Positions 57,408 to 64,000 of a stretch of DNA of 64,000 bases are shown one piece after another (positions within the stretch are counted from its first letter, which is position 1; each line of letters starts with the position of its first letter). The stretch spans positions 43,640 to 107,639 of the forward strand of contig JAHHHJ010000017.1 in assembly GCA_019359445.1 (NCBI GenBank), written 5' to 3'. Source of the stretch: Kastovskya adunca ATA6-11-RM4. Lineage in GTDB: Bacteria > Cyanobacteriota > Cyanobacteriia > Cyanobacteriales > Coleofasciculaceae. Under the pieces are notes generated by a model. That model was not told the origin of the DNA. It ran no database searches and saw nothing but the letters and a program-made list of their open reading frames with translations. A program made the translations under genes and the position numbers.

Positions 57408-58106
57408 CTAACTGAGAGTTTCCGGGTCAATCCCTCTTTCCCGTAGTAACTCTAGCAACCGATCCGCTCGTTGCCGCTCTTTCTGTTCCCGTTCATCTGG
57501 CGTCGGGAATCTGTTACCTTCCTCGCCATACCAGTACAGCCATTCCCGCTGACAGCGATCGTGAGTACCGATTTCACTTCCAATTCCTAAGCCAATCTCC
57601 GGCATCCAGACAGGTTCCCCCGGTTGACGTACATATTTCCCGTCCACCAAGCGATAAACCTCCAATGGATCATGTTTGTGGCGTCGCCAATAATCGGGGT
57701 TGTAAACGCAATAGTACAACACCCCTAATCGGGCATAATCAGTCATTTTCTCGCCGTATTCTTCCCCGTAGGTTTTGGAAACGACTTCTAACACCCAAAT
57801 TGGGACAATGTTATTTTCTTCCCAAACTATGTAACTTGGTCGTAACTTGCCATCTTTGAGGCGCGGTACTCCCAAACTCAGGAAACTATCGGGAACTATG
57901 GCAATTCTAGGATTTCTCCCGGTTGTATGGTAAATGCCCATATTGACGCCGAAAAACCAATCGTTACGACTAGCCCACAGCCCATTTAAAATTATCCTCA
58001 GCAAGGTGGGGATGAGGATTTGCAATTCATGATCCACTGGAGTGTCGTCAGAATCTGGTAGTTCGTCACTAGAGGGCAGATTTTGCAGCGGATTGTAATT
58101 TACCAT
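57408..58106 (-). CDS. Uma2-family (DUF820) protein
   Basis: A 232-residue Uma2 member with the core SYIVWEENNIVPIWVLEVVSKTYG (acidic residues of the PD-(D/E)xK-like site) and LGVLYYCVYNPDYWRRH. The C-terminal ~30 residues form a charged helix (EREQKERQRADRLLELLRERG). It starts 107 bases after the copB stop on the same strand, between the foreign-looking gene and copB. It is not related closely to the Uma2 at 40609. It may have arrived with the insert or earlier. Confidence 0.85.
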   Translation of the reverse strand: MVNYNPLQNLPSSDELPDSDDTPVDHELQILIPTLLRIILNGLWASRNDWFFGVNMGIYHTTGRNPRIAIVPDSFLSLGVPRLKDGKLRPSYIVWEENNIVPIWVLEVVSKTYGEEYGEKMTDYARLGVLYYCVYNPDYWRRHKHDPLEVYRLVDGKYVRQPGEPVWMPEIGLGIGSEIGTHDRCQREWLYWYGEEGNRFPTPDEREQKERQRADRLLELLRERGIDPETLS

Positions 58107-58212
58107 GATGACTCTCCAGCAGCTTCCTGTCTGGATTTTAGCTTGCTCCAGCTTTCAAGCGTTGAGATAAGCGATCGCCTTCTTCACCCATCATCCAGAA
58201 GAATATCCCCTC

Positions 58213-59832
58213 TTACCGCTTTGATGTCGGTTGGTGGGAATTAGACTCTGTAGCGTCCTGAAGAGGAACTGAAAACTCAGCCAAGTTGATGACCGAGGGC
58301 GGAACTGAGGACTGACGGCTGGTAGCAGTTGAGCGACGACCGATCCAGAAAGCACCAATCCCGATCGCTCCTCCAACAGGTAAAAATACCCACCAAGGCA
58401 AATCATTCACGCTCAAATTAGCCAATGGCGTTGATTCCACCTGACTCGGCTTCTCCTCCACCTTAGCTTTCCCACCACCCCGTAGCGATTGGGCATACAA
58501 CATCGTTGCCCCAGATGTAACAATCTCATCCCCCTCAAACAAACCGCTTTTAACCTCTACCAAATCTCCAAAAGTCTGACCCAGGGTTACTTCTACAGGT
58601 TGATAGCTATTCTGACCATTTTGCACATAAACCAGCGGCTGACTATTGGCTTCGACGACAGCACTACTGGGAATCGCTAAAGTCGCTACGGCTGTCTTAT
58701 CGGTTAAAACTTCTAATTCGGCAAACATCCCTGGTTTTAGTTGCCCATCAGCATTATCCAATCTCGCTTTTACAGGTACTACTCGCGTCTCTCCTTCCAC
58801 TACAGGGGCAATCTGAGCAATGACACCCGTAAAGGTGCGATTGGGTAAGCCAGAGACTTTAACCCGGACGTTTTGACCTGTTTTCACCTGCGCCAAGTCT
58901 TTTTCATAAATATTGGCAGTTGCCCAGACTTGAGTGCTATTAACAATCGACATTAAAGGTTGACCAGCAGCATCAATTGATTCGCCGGAGGTAATTTCTC
59001 GCTCTGCAACAACACCGGAAATGGGAGACTGTATTGTGACTAATCCTTTCGTGTTATCAACACTGCTGAGTTGTTGCAGCCGGGTTTTGTAGGTAGCGTC
59101 ACTCAGTTGCAAGCGGGATTTCGCGGCATTAACCGCCGCTTGGGCGCGTTTGAGTTCGGCTTCGGCTTCGAGGACTTCCCGGCGACTGGTTGCCCTTTGC
59201 AAGGCGGTTTTGACTTCAGCTAGCTGGGCTTCTGACTCCAGCATTTGGCGACGGGGTAAGGCACCTTGGGTGACTAAATCTTTATCTCGGTCGTACCGTT
59301 CCTGGGCAACGCCTAGCTGGGTGCGGGCTTGGGCAATTTCAGCGGCGGCGATTTGCGAGTAGCGTTGTGAGTTTTCCCTGGCAAGATTTAGGTTAGCTTC
59401 GGCTTCCCGCAGTGCAGCGTCGGCATCGGTGCGCTTCCCTTGGGATTCAACTCGCAGTTGCACGAGTTCTGGACTGGAAATAACAGCGACGGCTTGACCT
59501 GTTTTGACGCTGTCGCCCGGTTGGACTAATAATTCAACAACGGTTCCGGCAATGGGGGCAGTGACTTCTACCTGTTTATTGGCTTGGGTTTCAATTTGCC
59601 CGGTGGTTTTAATCCCCACATCCAAAAACTGCCGATGAGCAGGTTGGGATTGAATGCCCATTGTTTCGGCTGTGCCAGCATCAACGTTGATTCCCTCAGG
59701 ATTCGTTGTCGCTTCGGTATCGCTATGGAACTCATCCCCATGTCCCGCGTGAGCAAAAACAGCGGCGGGTAAGGCTGTGGTGAGAAGTAAAACGGTAAAA
59801 GCAGAAAATAGGAGCTTTTTTGCGTTTTTCAT
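58213..59832 (-). CDS. copB: RND efflux periplasmic adaptor (CopB/CusB-like)
   Basis: About 539 residues from ATG 59832; the frame extends to 59964 but the signal peptide (KKLLFSAFTVLLLTTALPAAVFA) starts here. HAGHGDEFHSD directly after the signal is a possible metal-binding motif. The adaptor layout is a lipoyl-like half (EVTAPIAGTVVELLVQPGDSV), a long helical hairpin rich in Ala/Glu/Gln (about 150-270), the second lipoyl half (TIQSPISGVVAEREITSGESI), then beta-barrel domains. A C-terminal membrane segment (LPWWVFLPVGGAIGIGAFWIG) is unusual. It has its own CopR-type box. Confidence 0.9.
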   Translation of the reverse strand: MKNAKKLLFSAFTVLLLTTALPAAVFAHAGHGDEFHSDTEATTNPEGINVDAGTAETMGIQSQPAHRQFLDVGIKTTGQIETQANKQVEVTAPIAGTVVELLVQPGDSVKTGQAVAVISSPELVQLRVESQGKRTDADAALREAEANLNLARENSQRYSQIAAAEIAQARTQLGVAQERYDRDKDLVTQGALPRRQMLESEAQLAEVKTALQRATSRREVLEAEAELKRAQAAVNAAKSRLQLSDATYKTRLQQLSSVDNTKGLVTIQSPISGVVAEREITSGESIDAAGQPLMSIVNSTQVWATANIYEKDLAQVKTGQNVRVKVSGLPNRTFTGVIAQIAPVVEGETRVVPVKARLDNADGQLKPGMFAELEVLTDKTAVATLAIPSSAVVEANSQPLVYVQNGQNSYQPVEVTLGQTFGDLVEVKSGLFEGDEIVTSGATMLYAQSLRGGGKAKVEEKPSQVESTPLANLSVNDLPWWVFLPVGGAIGIGAFWIGRRSTATSRQSSVPPSVINLAEFSVPLQDATESNSHQPTSKR

Positions 59833-59939
59833 AAGTTCGCGAGTGCCTTTTCCGATTGAGGGGAGGGAGTGATACCAATGACAGGCTTGTAGAGACACCG
59901 TCGGCTGTGTCTTTATAAGCGATGCGATCGCACTTTGCA

Positions 59940-59976
59940 CATTGACATACAAAGATGAAATCACAATGAAACCAAA
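59940..59976 (-). promoter_or_regulatory. CopR-type box and promoter of copB
   Basis: On the minus strand: TTTCAT-N5-TTTCAT-N7-TGTCAAT; the plus-strand repeats are at 59955-59965 and 59966-59976. It lies between copS and copB, 122 bases before the copB start. It has the same geometry as the copA box, with a further match (TGATTTCATCTTTGT) to the copM box. Confidence 0.75.
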
Positions 59977-59988
59977 AGGCGAGTGAAG

Positions 59989-61341
59989 CTAAACCTCTTT
60001 GAGGGGCAAGCGAACTGTAAACCGACTACCTTTACCGGGTTCGCTTTCTACACTAATGCTACCGTAGTGCGCTAGAGCGATCGCATTGGCAATCGATAAT
60101 CCCAATCCTGAACCCCCGGTATGACGAGAGCGATCGCTATTAACGCGATAGAAGCGGTCAAAAATCCGTTTTTGCTCCGGCACTGAAATGCCAATACCTG
60201 TGTCTTGAATGTGAATTAAAGCGTCATGGGGGCTACGTTCCAAAACCAATATCACCTTACCCCCGGCTGGGGTGTAATGAATGGCGTTGCTTACTAAATT
60301 AGAAAGTAAGCGATACAGTTGCTCGACATCGCCTGTCACCTCAAGGGGAGAGGACACTTGCATCTGAGAAGTCAACATCACATCGGCAGTTAATGCTAAA
60401 GCCGCCAATTCCTCAGCCACATCACTCACCAAATCATTAAGACAAACGCGTTCCCCCTTCAGTTTCGGTGGGCTACTTGCTGTCAATTGATCCATACGGC
60501 ACAACATCAATAAATCCTCAACAAGCTGAGAGAGTCGTTGATTTTGCCGTCTAGTCGTTTGTAGGGTATCTCTTGCCTCTACTTCACTGAGGGTTGGCAT
60601 CATTAATGTTGATTCCACAGTGGCGCGAATTGCCGCTAAAGGGGTTCGCAACTCATGGGCAGCATCAGCAGTAAATTGTTGAATTTGGTGATAAGACTTG
60701 TAGATTGGCTGCATTGCCAAACCTGCTAGCCACCAGCTAGAACCCGCAACTAGCAGCATCATCCCTGGCAATCCCAAAATTAAAAACCATCTCACCGTGG
60801 CAACATAATTTTCAACATCTTGCAGACTTCGCCCTACCTGGATATAACCCCAATCTTGATAATCCTGGGTATGCAGTGTGAAAGTAATTTGACGGTAATT
60901 AATGCCGACATCATTTCTTAGGTTTTGCCACTGTTGTTCGATGGGGGTGAGGGGCAAATTACCGGGTTGCACTCCTGCCACGGCTACCAATCGTCCGGAA
61001 CGATCTAATAAGCGCATATAATAGTTGCCTTGGTGAATTGCTCCGGCTGCATGACGTTGGGAGTTAGGGATCTTAGAACAGTCAGTTCCCACCTGACAGA
61101 CATCAGGTAGCAGGCGTATTGCTTCGGGTTCAAGTCTTGCGGGCTGTTTGAGAACGGGTTCGAGACTGTCATGCAGCGTCCCGGCAACGGATTCCAGTTC
61201 TCTGTCGATGGTAATGCGATGGGCGTGGGCGATCGCTTCGTAAACCCCTAACCCACACAAACCCAGAATTACCCCCATCACTCCGGCGTACCAAGTAGCT
61301 AAACGCCAGCGAGTGAGTTGAAATAGTTTATTTTGATTCAC
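59989..61341 (-). CDS. copS: Sensor histidine kinase (CopS-like)
   Basis: A 450-residue sensor kinase. Helix one (LATWYAGVMGVILGLCGLGVY) and helix two (WFLILGLPGMMLLVAGSSWWL) flank a periplasmic loop of ~150 residues containing CQVGTDCSK. HisKA: FTADAAHELRTPLAAIR with the phospho-His near 231. ATPase: NLVSNAIHYTPAGGK, QDTGIGIS and GGSGLGLSIA. The pair with the upstream regulator and the surrounding exporter genes argue for copper sensing, as for CopS of Synechocystis. The related RppB/NrsS kinases sense nickel, so metal choice needs a test. Confidence 0.88.
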   Translation of the reverse strand: MNQNKLFQLTRWRLATWYAGVMGVILGLCGLGVYEAIAHAHRITIDRELESVAGTLHDSLEPVLKQPARLEPEAIRLLPDVCQVGTDCSKIPNSQRHAAGAIHQGNYYMRLLDRSGRLVAVAGVQPGNLPLTPIEQQWQNLRNDVGINYRQITFTLHTQDYQDWGYIQVGRSLQDVENYVATVRWFLILGLPGMMLLVAGSSWWLAGLAMQPIYKSYHQIQQFTADAAHELRTPLAAIRATVESTLMMPTLSEVEARDTLQTTRRQNQRLSQLVEDLLMLCRMDQLTASSPPKLKGERVCLNDLVSDVAEELAALALTADVMLTSQMQVSSPLEVTGDVEQLYRLLSNLVSNAIHYTPAGGKVILVLERSPHDALIHIQDTGIGISVPEQKRIFDRFYRVNSDRSRHTGGSGLGLSIANAIALAHYGSISVESEPGKGSRFTVRLPLKEV

Positions 61342-61352
61342 ATCTACATAAG

Positions 61353-61483
61353 TTAAGTACGTGAGAATAAATCAAACTTTGCGTTGCAATATATTTTTTT
61401 AATGGGCTTGTAGTCAGGTCTTAGACCATATTTTGAGGGCTAAAGACATGAATAAAAACCTTTAATTATTTACTTCTACTTAG
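61353..61483 (-). repeat. MITE-like repeat, copy C, between copR and copS
   Basis: It is the reverse-orientation copy of the element at 24617 and 30096: on the minus strand TAAATAATTAAAGGTTT, TTTAGCCCTC, GACTACAAGCCC and CGCAAAGTTTGAT in the same order. Its outer end on the copR side overlaps the copR stop (61476-61478), which lies in the CTAAGTAG-like terminal repeat. The outer limits are approximate. Confidence 0.6.
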
Positions 61484-62168
61484 CAGGATTGAAACGATAA
61501 CCCAATCCGTAGACGGTTTCAATTAAATCTTCAAACCCATAGGTTGCCAATTTGCGTCGCAGTAACCGAATTTGTGCCGCCACTACATTACTCATTGGTT
61601 CTGTTCCTAACTCCCACAACTGATCCAAAATTTGGTCGCGGGTGATAATTTGGTGGGGATGTCTCATGAAGTATTCCAGCAATTGAAATTCTTTAGCTGT
61701 TAGGTGAACGACCTGTTTTTCTCCGGCTGTATTAGTACAAACAGTGTTGCTGCTGTAGTCTAAAGACAAATTGCCCAGTTGTAGTTGTTGGGGTTGTAGC
61801 TGTGGCGATCGCCTTTGCAATGCCCTCAGTCGCGCCAGCAGTTCCGCCATCCCAAACGGCTTGACCAAATAATCATCCGCCCCCGCATCCAAACCTGTTA
61901 CTTTATCGGCTTGAGTATCTTTTGCGGTCAGCATCAACACGGGTAGAGTTCGATTTTGACTCCGCAAACGACGCAGCAACTCTATTCCTGACAACCCCGG
62001 TAAAAGCCAATCGAAGATGCCCAAGGTATATTGCGCCCACTGATTTTCTAAGTAGTTCCAAGCATCGACACCATCTAGAACCCAGTCAACAATATAACCT
62101 GATTGATTCAAAGTCCGCTTGATTGCCGCCCCTAAATCTGGCTCATCTTCAACTAACAGTACTCGCAT
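61476..62168 (-). CDS. copR: OmpR-family response regulator (CopR-like)
   Basis: A 230-residue DNA-binding regulator: acidic pair VEDEPDLG, phospho-Asp in GIFDWLLPGLSG (about 54), LMLTAKDTQADKV, DDYLVKPFG, and winged helix with EPMSNVVAAQIRLLRRKL and ETVYGLGYRF. It is close to RppA/NrsR/CopR-type cyanobacterial regulators. It lies directly downstream of copM and upstream of copS in order copM-copR-copS, as in Synechocystis copMRS. The final AAG-TAG falls inside a MITE-like terminal repeat, so the C-terminus may be slightly altered. Confidence 0.9.
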   Translation of the reverse strand: MRVLLVEDEPDLGAAIKRTLNQSGYIVDWVLDGVDAWNYLENQWAQYTLGIFDWLLPGLSGIELLRRLRSQNRTLPVLMLTAKDTQADKVTGLDAGADDYLVKPFGMAELLARLRALQRRSPQLQPQQLQLGNLSLDYSSNTVCTNTAGEKQVVHLTAKEFQLLEYFMRHPHQIITRDQILDQLWELGTEPMSNVVAAQIRLLRRKLATYGFEDLIETVYGLGYRFNPAK

Positions 62169-62275
62169 AGAATTAGAGAGTCTTCACGCCTTTTTTTGAG
62201 AACTCATACATATCGTAATAGAAGAGTAAGAAATACACTCAACTATTACCTATCGCCTTTCTAGCTTGTCAGTAA

Positions 62276-62297
62276 ATGCAATCAAAATGAAAGCAAA
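62276..62297 (-). promoter_or_regulatory. Degenerate CopR-type box upstream of copR
   Basis: On the minus strand TTTCAT, five bases, TTGCAT: one mismatch in the second half. It lies 107 bases before the copR start, in the same orientation as the other three boxes. The -10-like block is not as clear (CAAGCTA). It may allow weak autoregulation. Confidence 0.5.
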
Positions 62298-62361
62298 GCT
62301 GTAACACAATTTAACTTTCCAAACGTGCTTTTCGCCAATAAGACTTGACAATTAAAACCTT

Positions 62362-63048
62362 TTAAGATGTGATTTTCCACGATTGCCGCCACTGCTTCAT
62401 TTGCTCAATTTCTCGCTGTTGTGAGGCGATAATATTTCGAGCCAGTTCCTTAATTTCAGGGCGCTGGGACTTTGAGAGGGCATCTTCAGCCATCACAACT
62501 GCACCCTCATGATGAGGAGTCATTGCATCGATCAGGCGCAGGTCAAATTCGCCGTCAGCCGCACCTAAATCCTGGCTCATCTTCATACTTTCTGTTTGCT
62601 CTGGCGACATCTCCATCATGTGACCCATTTGCGGGTGATACGCCATAGGTCTATCTCCGGCTTGAGGATACCAGGCTTGACGCCACTGTCTAAGTTGCCC
62701 AATTTCCCTTTCCTGCTCTTTAATAATCGCCTCAGCAAGTTGTTTAATTTCAGGACGTTGAGATTTTTGCTGCGCTTCTTTTGCCATTTCTATAGCTCCT
62801 TGATGGTGAGGAATCATGGCATCAACGAACCGCAAATCGTAATTGGCATCAGCTGGCCCTAAATCCATCGCCATGCTGTGATCCATGTTGCCATGATCCA
62901 TACCTGGTATGGCACCTGTATCCGTAGCTGGGGAAGTTTGAGATTCTGCTTGGTGCTGTCCATGAGGAGAACAGGCTGCTACACCCCCTAGGGAGGCGAT
63001 CGCAAAAATAATTGCAAATAAGCTATTTTTGAAAGAAATTGGTTGCAT
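62362..63048 (-). CDS. copM: DUF305 copper-binding protein (CopM-like)
   Basis: A 228-residue periplasmic protein with lipobox VAAC (Cys26). A His/Met-rich linker (MDHGNMDHSMAMD) precedes two DUF305 units, each with (V/I)DAMxPHH and REIxQ(L/M)xQWRQ: 70-135 and 165-225. Between them is MAYHPQMGHMMEMSPEQTE, another Met/His cluster. Synechocystis CopM has two DUF305 units and binds copper in the periplasm; the match in domains and in gene order is good. A CopR-type box lies 145 bases upstream. Confidence 0.88.
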   Translation of the reverse strand: MQPISFKNSLFAIIFAIASLGGVAACSPHGQHQAESQTSPATDTGAIPGMDHGNMDHSMAMDLGPADANYDLRFVDAMIPHHQGAIEMAKEAQQKSQRPEIKQLAEAIIKEQEREIGQLRQWRQAWYPQAGDRPMAYHPQMGHMMEMSPEQTESMKMSQDLGAADGEFDLRLIDAMTPHHEGAVVMAEDALSKSQRPEIKELARNIIASQQREIEQMKQWRQSWKITS

Positions 63049-63355
63049 AAACTTTAGCTCTATCTAATACTTACCTAACTCTTTCTTTTACCTATGATAA
63101 ACTCTCCACCCTACTGGAATGTCAAGCAAAATTCTCAACATATTTCTAACAGCAGCAGAGTTGCAATGAATGATTCAGCATTACACACAAAGATGAAATC
63201 AGAATGAAATGCTTATACTCCAATAGCAAGGAATATCTGTTACTTCTTCTGATAGACGCGATCGCTCTTTTATCTTTTTAAGGTTAAGGCGAAGTTGAAG
63301 AGGCAAAACCTTCACGGCTTCCAACGAATTCAAAGCAATCAAAGAGGTTCAAACA
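63049..63355. other. Divergent regulatory region copM / Cys-rich protein
   Basis: This stretch of 307 bases has no gene. The box at 63193-63214 faces copM. On the plus strand, TATACT (63214-63219) lies just beyond the repeat and could be the -10 of the divergent Cys-rich gene, so one box might serve both directions. Confidence 0.5.
63179..63214 (-). promoter_or_regulatory. CopR-type box and promoter of copM
   Basis: On the minus strand: TTTCAT-N5-TTTCAT-N7-TGTAATG, with TGTAAT a near-consensus -10. The plus-strand repeats are at 63193-63203 and 63204-63214. It is the best promoter match of the four boxes and lies in the same orientation as copM. Confidence 0.78.
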
Positions 63356-63724
63356 ATGGCAATACAACAACTCACCCTGAACCAAGTTAATCAAGAGCTT
63401 CAGCAGTGTATTCAGAATTGTTTAGACTGCCACAGTATCTGCTTGAATACAACTACCTATTGCCTCCAGAAAGGCGGACAACATGCGGAGCTTGCTCATA
63501 TTCGGCTGATGCTCGACTGCGCTGAAATTTGTCAGACAAGTGCCAACTTTATGCTCCGTGGCTCCGAACTCCACGCACGTACCTGTGGCGCTTGTTCTGA
63601 GGTGTGCGAGCGGTGTGCGGCTGACTGCGATCGCATGGGCGATGATCAGCAAATGAAAGCCTGTGCCGAAATGTGCCGTCGCTGCGCCGAGTCTTGCCGA
63701 CAAATGGCGGCAGCAATGTCATAA
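63356..63724 (+). CDS. Cys-rich four-helix-bundle copper-binding protein (Csp/DUF326-like)
   Basis: A 122-residue protein with 17 or so cysteines arranged in CxxxC and CxxC pairs along helices: QQCIQNCLDCHSIC, DCAEICQTS, TCGACSEVCERCAADC, ACAEMCRRCAESC. This is the pattern of the Csp3/DUF326 copper-storage family, which binds many Cu(I) ions inside a four-helix bundle. No signal peptide is present, so it is cytosolic. AGAGG precedes the ATG. The location beside copM supports a copper role. Confidence 0.88.
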   Translation: MAIQQLTLNQVNQELQQCIQNCLDCHSICLNTTTYCLQKGGQHAELAHIRLMLDCAEICQTSANFMLRGSELHARTCGACSEVCERCAADCDRMGDDQQMKACAEMCRRCAESCRQMAAAMS

Positions 63725-63937
63725 TTCACGAGGGCACCTCCGAAGCGGGAAGCCTTGTCTATGAGAGAGCAGGGAGGAACGCGAGTGCGCGTTTCGGCTA
63801 GGACTTCGGCGTGAGCGCGGTTCCTGAGCCTGCCGAAGGGCAGTCGAACGCTCAACGACCACGGTTTTAACCGCCTACAGCCTATGAGTATTTTCCGGGT
63901 TTCCGGTGTAACCTAAGTGTTATTCACTTGTGAGGTT

Positions 63938-64000
63938 TTACTGATTTGAAACAAGTTCTGACCATAATTTGTCAGCTTCAACCAACCTCTGAGCAAGTTC
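63938..64000 (-). CDS. Possible C-terminus of a gene running off the right edge
   Basis: On the minus strand the frame from the edge reads ELAQRLVEADKLWSELVSNQ and stops with TAA at 63940-63938. The residues form a plausible amphipathic helix. Twenty codons are too few to be sure that this is a gene, and no family is suggested. Confidence 0.3.
   Translation of the reverse strand, partial: ELAQRLVEADKLWSELVSNQ

Noticed and set aside
1..64000. HIP1 octamers (GCGATCGC) as special sites
   Set aside because: They are scattered everywhere as is normal for cyanobacteria and mark the lineage rather than a local function; their absence from 56368-57222 is the only informative point.

Overview
The window is a stretch of cyanobacterial chromosome. 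The octamer GCGATCGC (HIP1) occurs throughout. Gene content is cyanobacterial: sufR divergent from sufBCDS, a CruA-type lycopene cyclase, a copMRS/copBAC-type copper locus, Uma2-family proteins and a FurC/PerR-like regulator. Heptamer and octamer tandem repeats and many small dispersed repeats suggest a filamentous, repeat-rich genome. The genus cannot be fixed from the sequence. No rRNA, tRNA or CRISPR array was seen.

Layout. 1-5157: a clipped small basic protein, a BON lipoprotein, an OmpR-type two-component pair and miaB. 5568-7375: a PIN toxin-antitoxin pair, a possible HsdS remnant and an isoaspartyl peptidase. 7798-10709: an orphan ATP-grasp enzyme, a Rieske oxygenase and a small membrane protein. 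11116-24555: a surface-polysaccharide locus with an FAD mutase-like protein, four GT2 proteins (one with two GT2 modules), a Wzm/Wzt ABC exporter, a GT39-type membrane transferase and a polytopic membrane protein. 24775-33296: a Bax1-like nuclease, an IS200/IS605 remnant, two TPR proteins with a DYWAWY signature, a zinc deacylase, a histidine phosphatase, a repeat lipoprotein and a second PIN toxin-antitoxin pair. 33501-40373: sufR, sufBCDS and a methyltransferase. 40609-46816: Uma2, cruA, a PAP2 phosphatase, an alpha/beta hydrolase and a Fur-family regulator. 46869-52088: a NACHT-pentapeptide protein divergent from a membrane protein built of 52-residue repeats. 52115-63724: the copper-resistance locus.

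How the genes work together. CopS should sense periplasmic copper and phosphorylate CopR. I find the direct repeat TTTCAT-N5-TTTCAT (an 11-bp period, as for OmpR-family boxes) upstream of copM, copB and copA, and a weaker copy upstream of copR. All four face the gene. CopB/CopA would be the fusion and pump parts of an RND copper exporter, CopM a DUF305 periplasmic copper binder, and the divergent Cys-rich four-helix protein a cytosolic copper store. The locus is remodelled. copB and copA are separated by a Uma2 gene and a gene of foreign character, yet copA has its own box. A MITE-like repeat separates copR from copS and appears to supply the copR stop codon.

No wholly new multi-gene system is certain. 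The best candidates are the four-box fragmented cop regulon, the NACHT-pentapeptide protein with its divergent 52-residue-repeat partner, an unassigned ATP-grasp enzyme, a possible antisense-strand small RNA near 45.8-45.96 kb, and a genomic repeat read in frame inside sufD.
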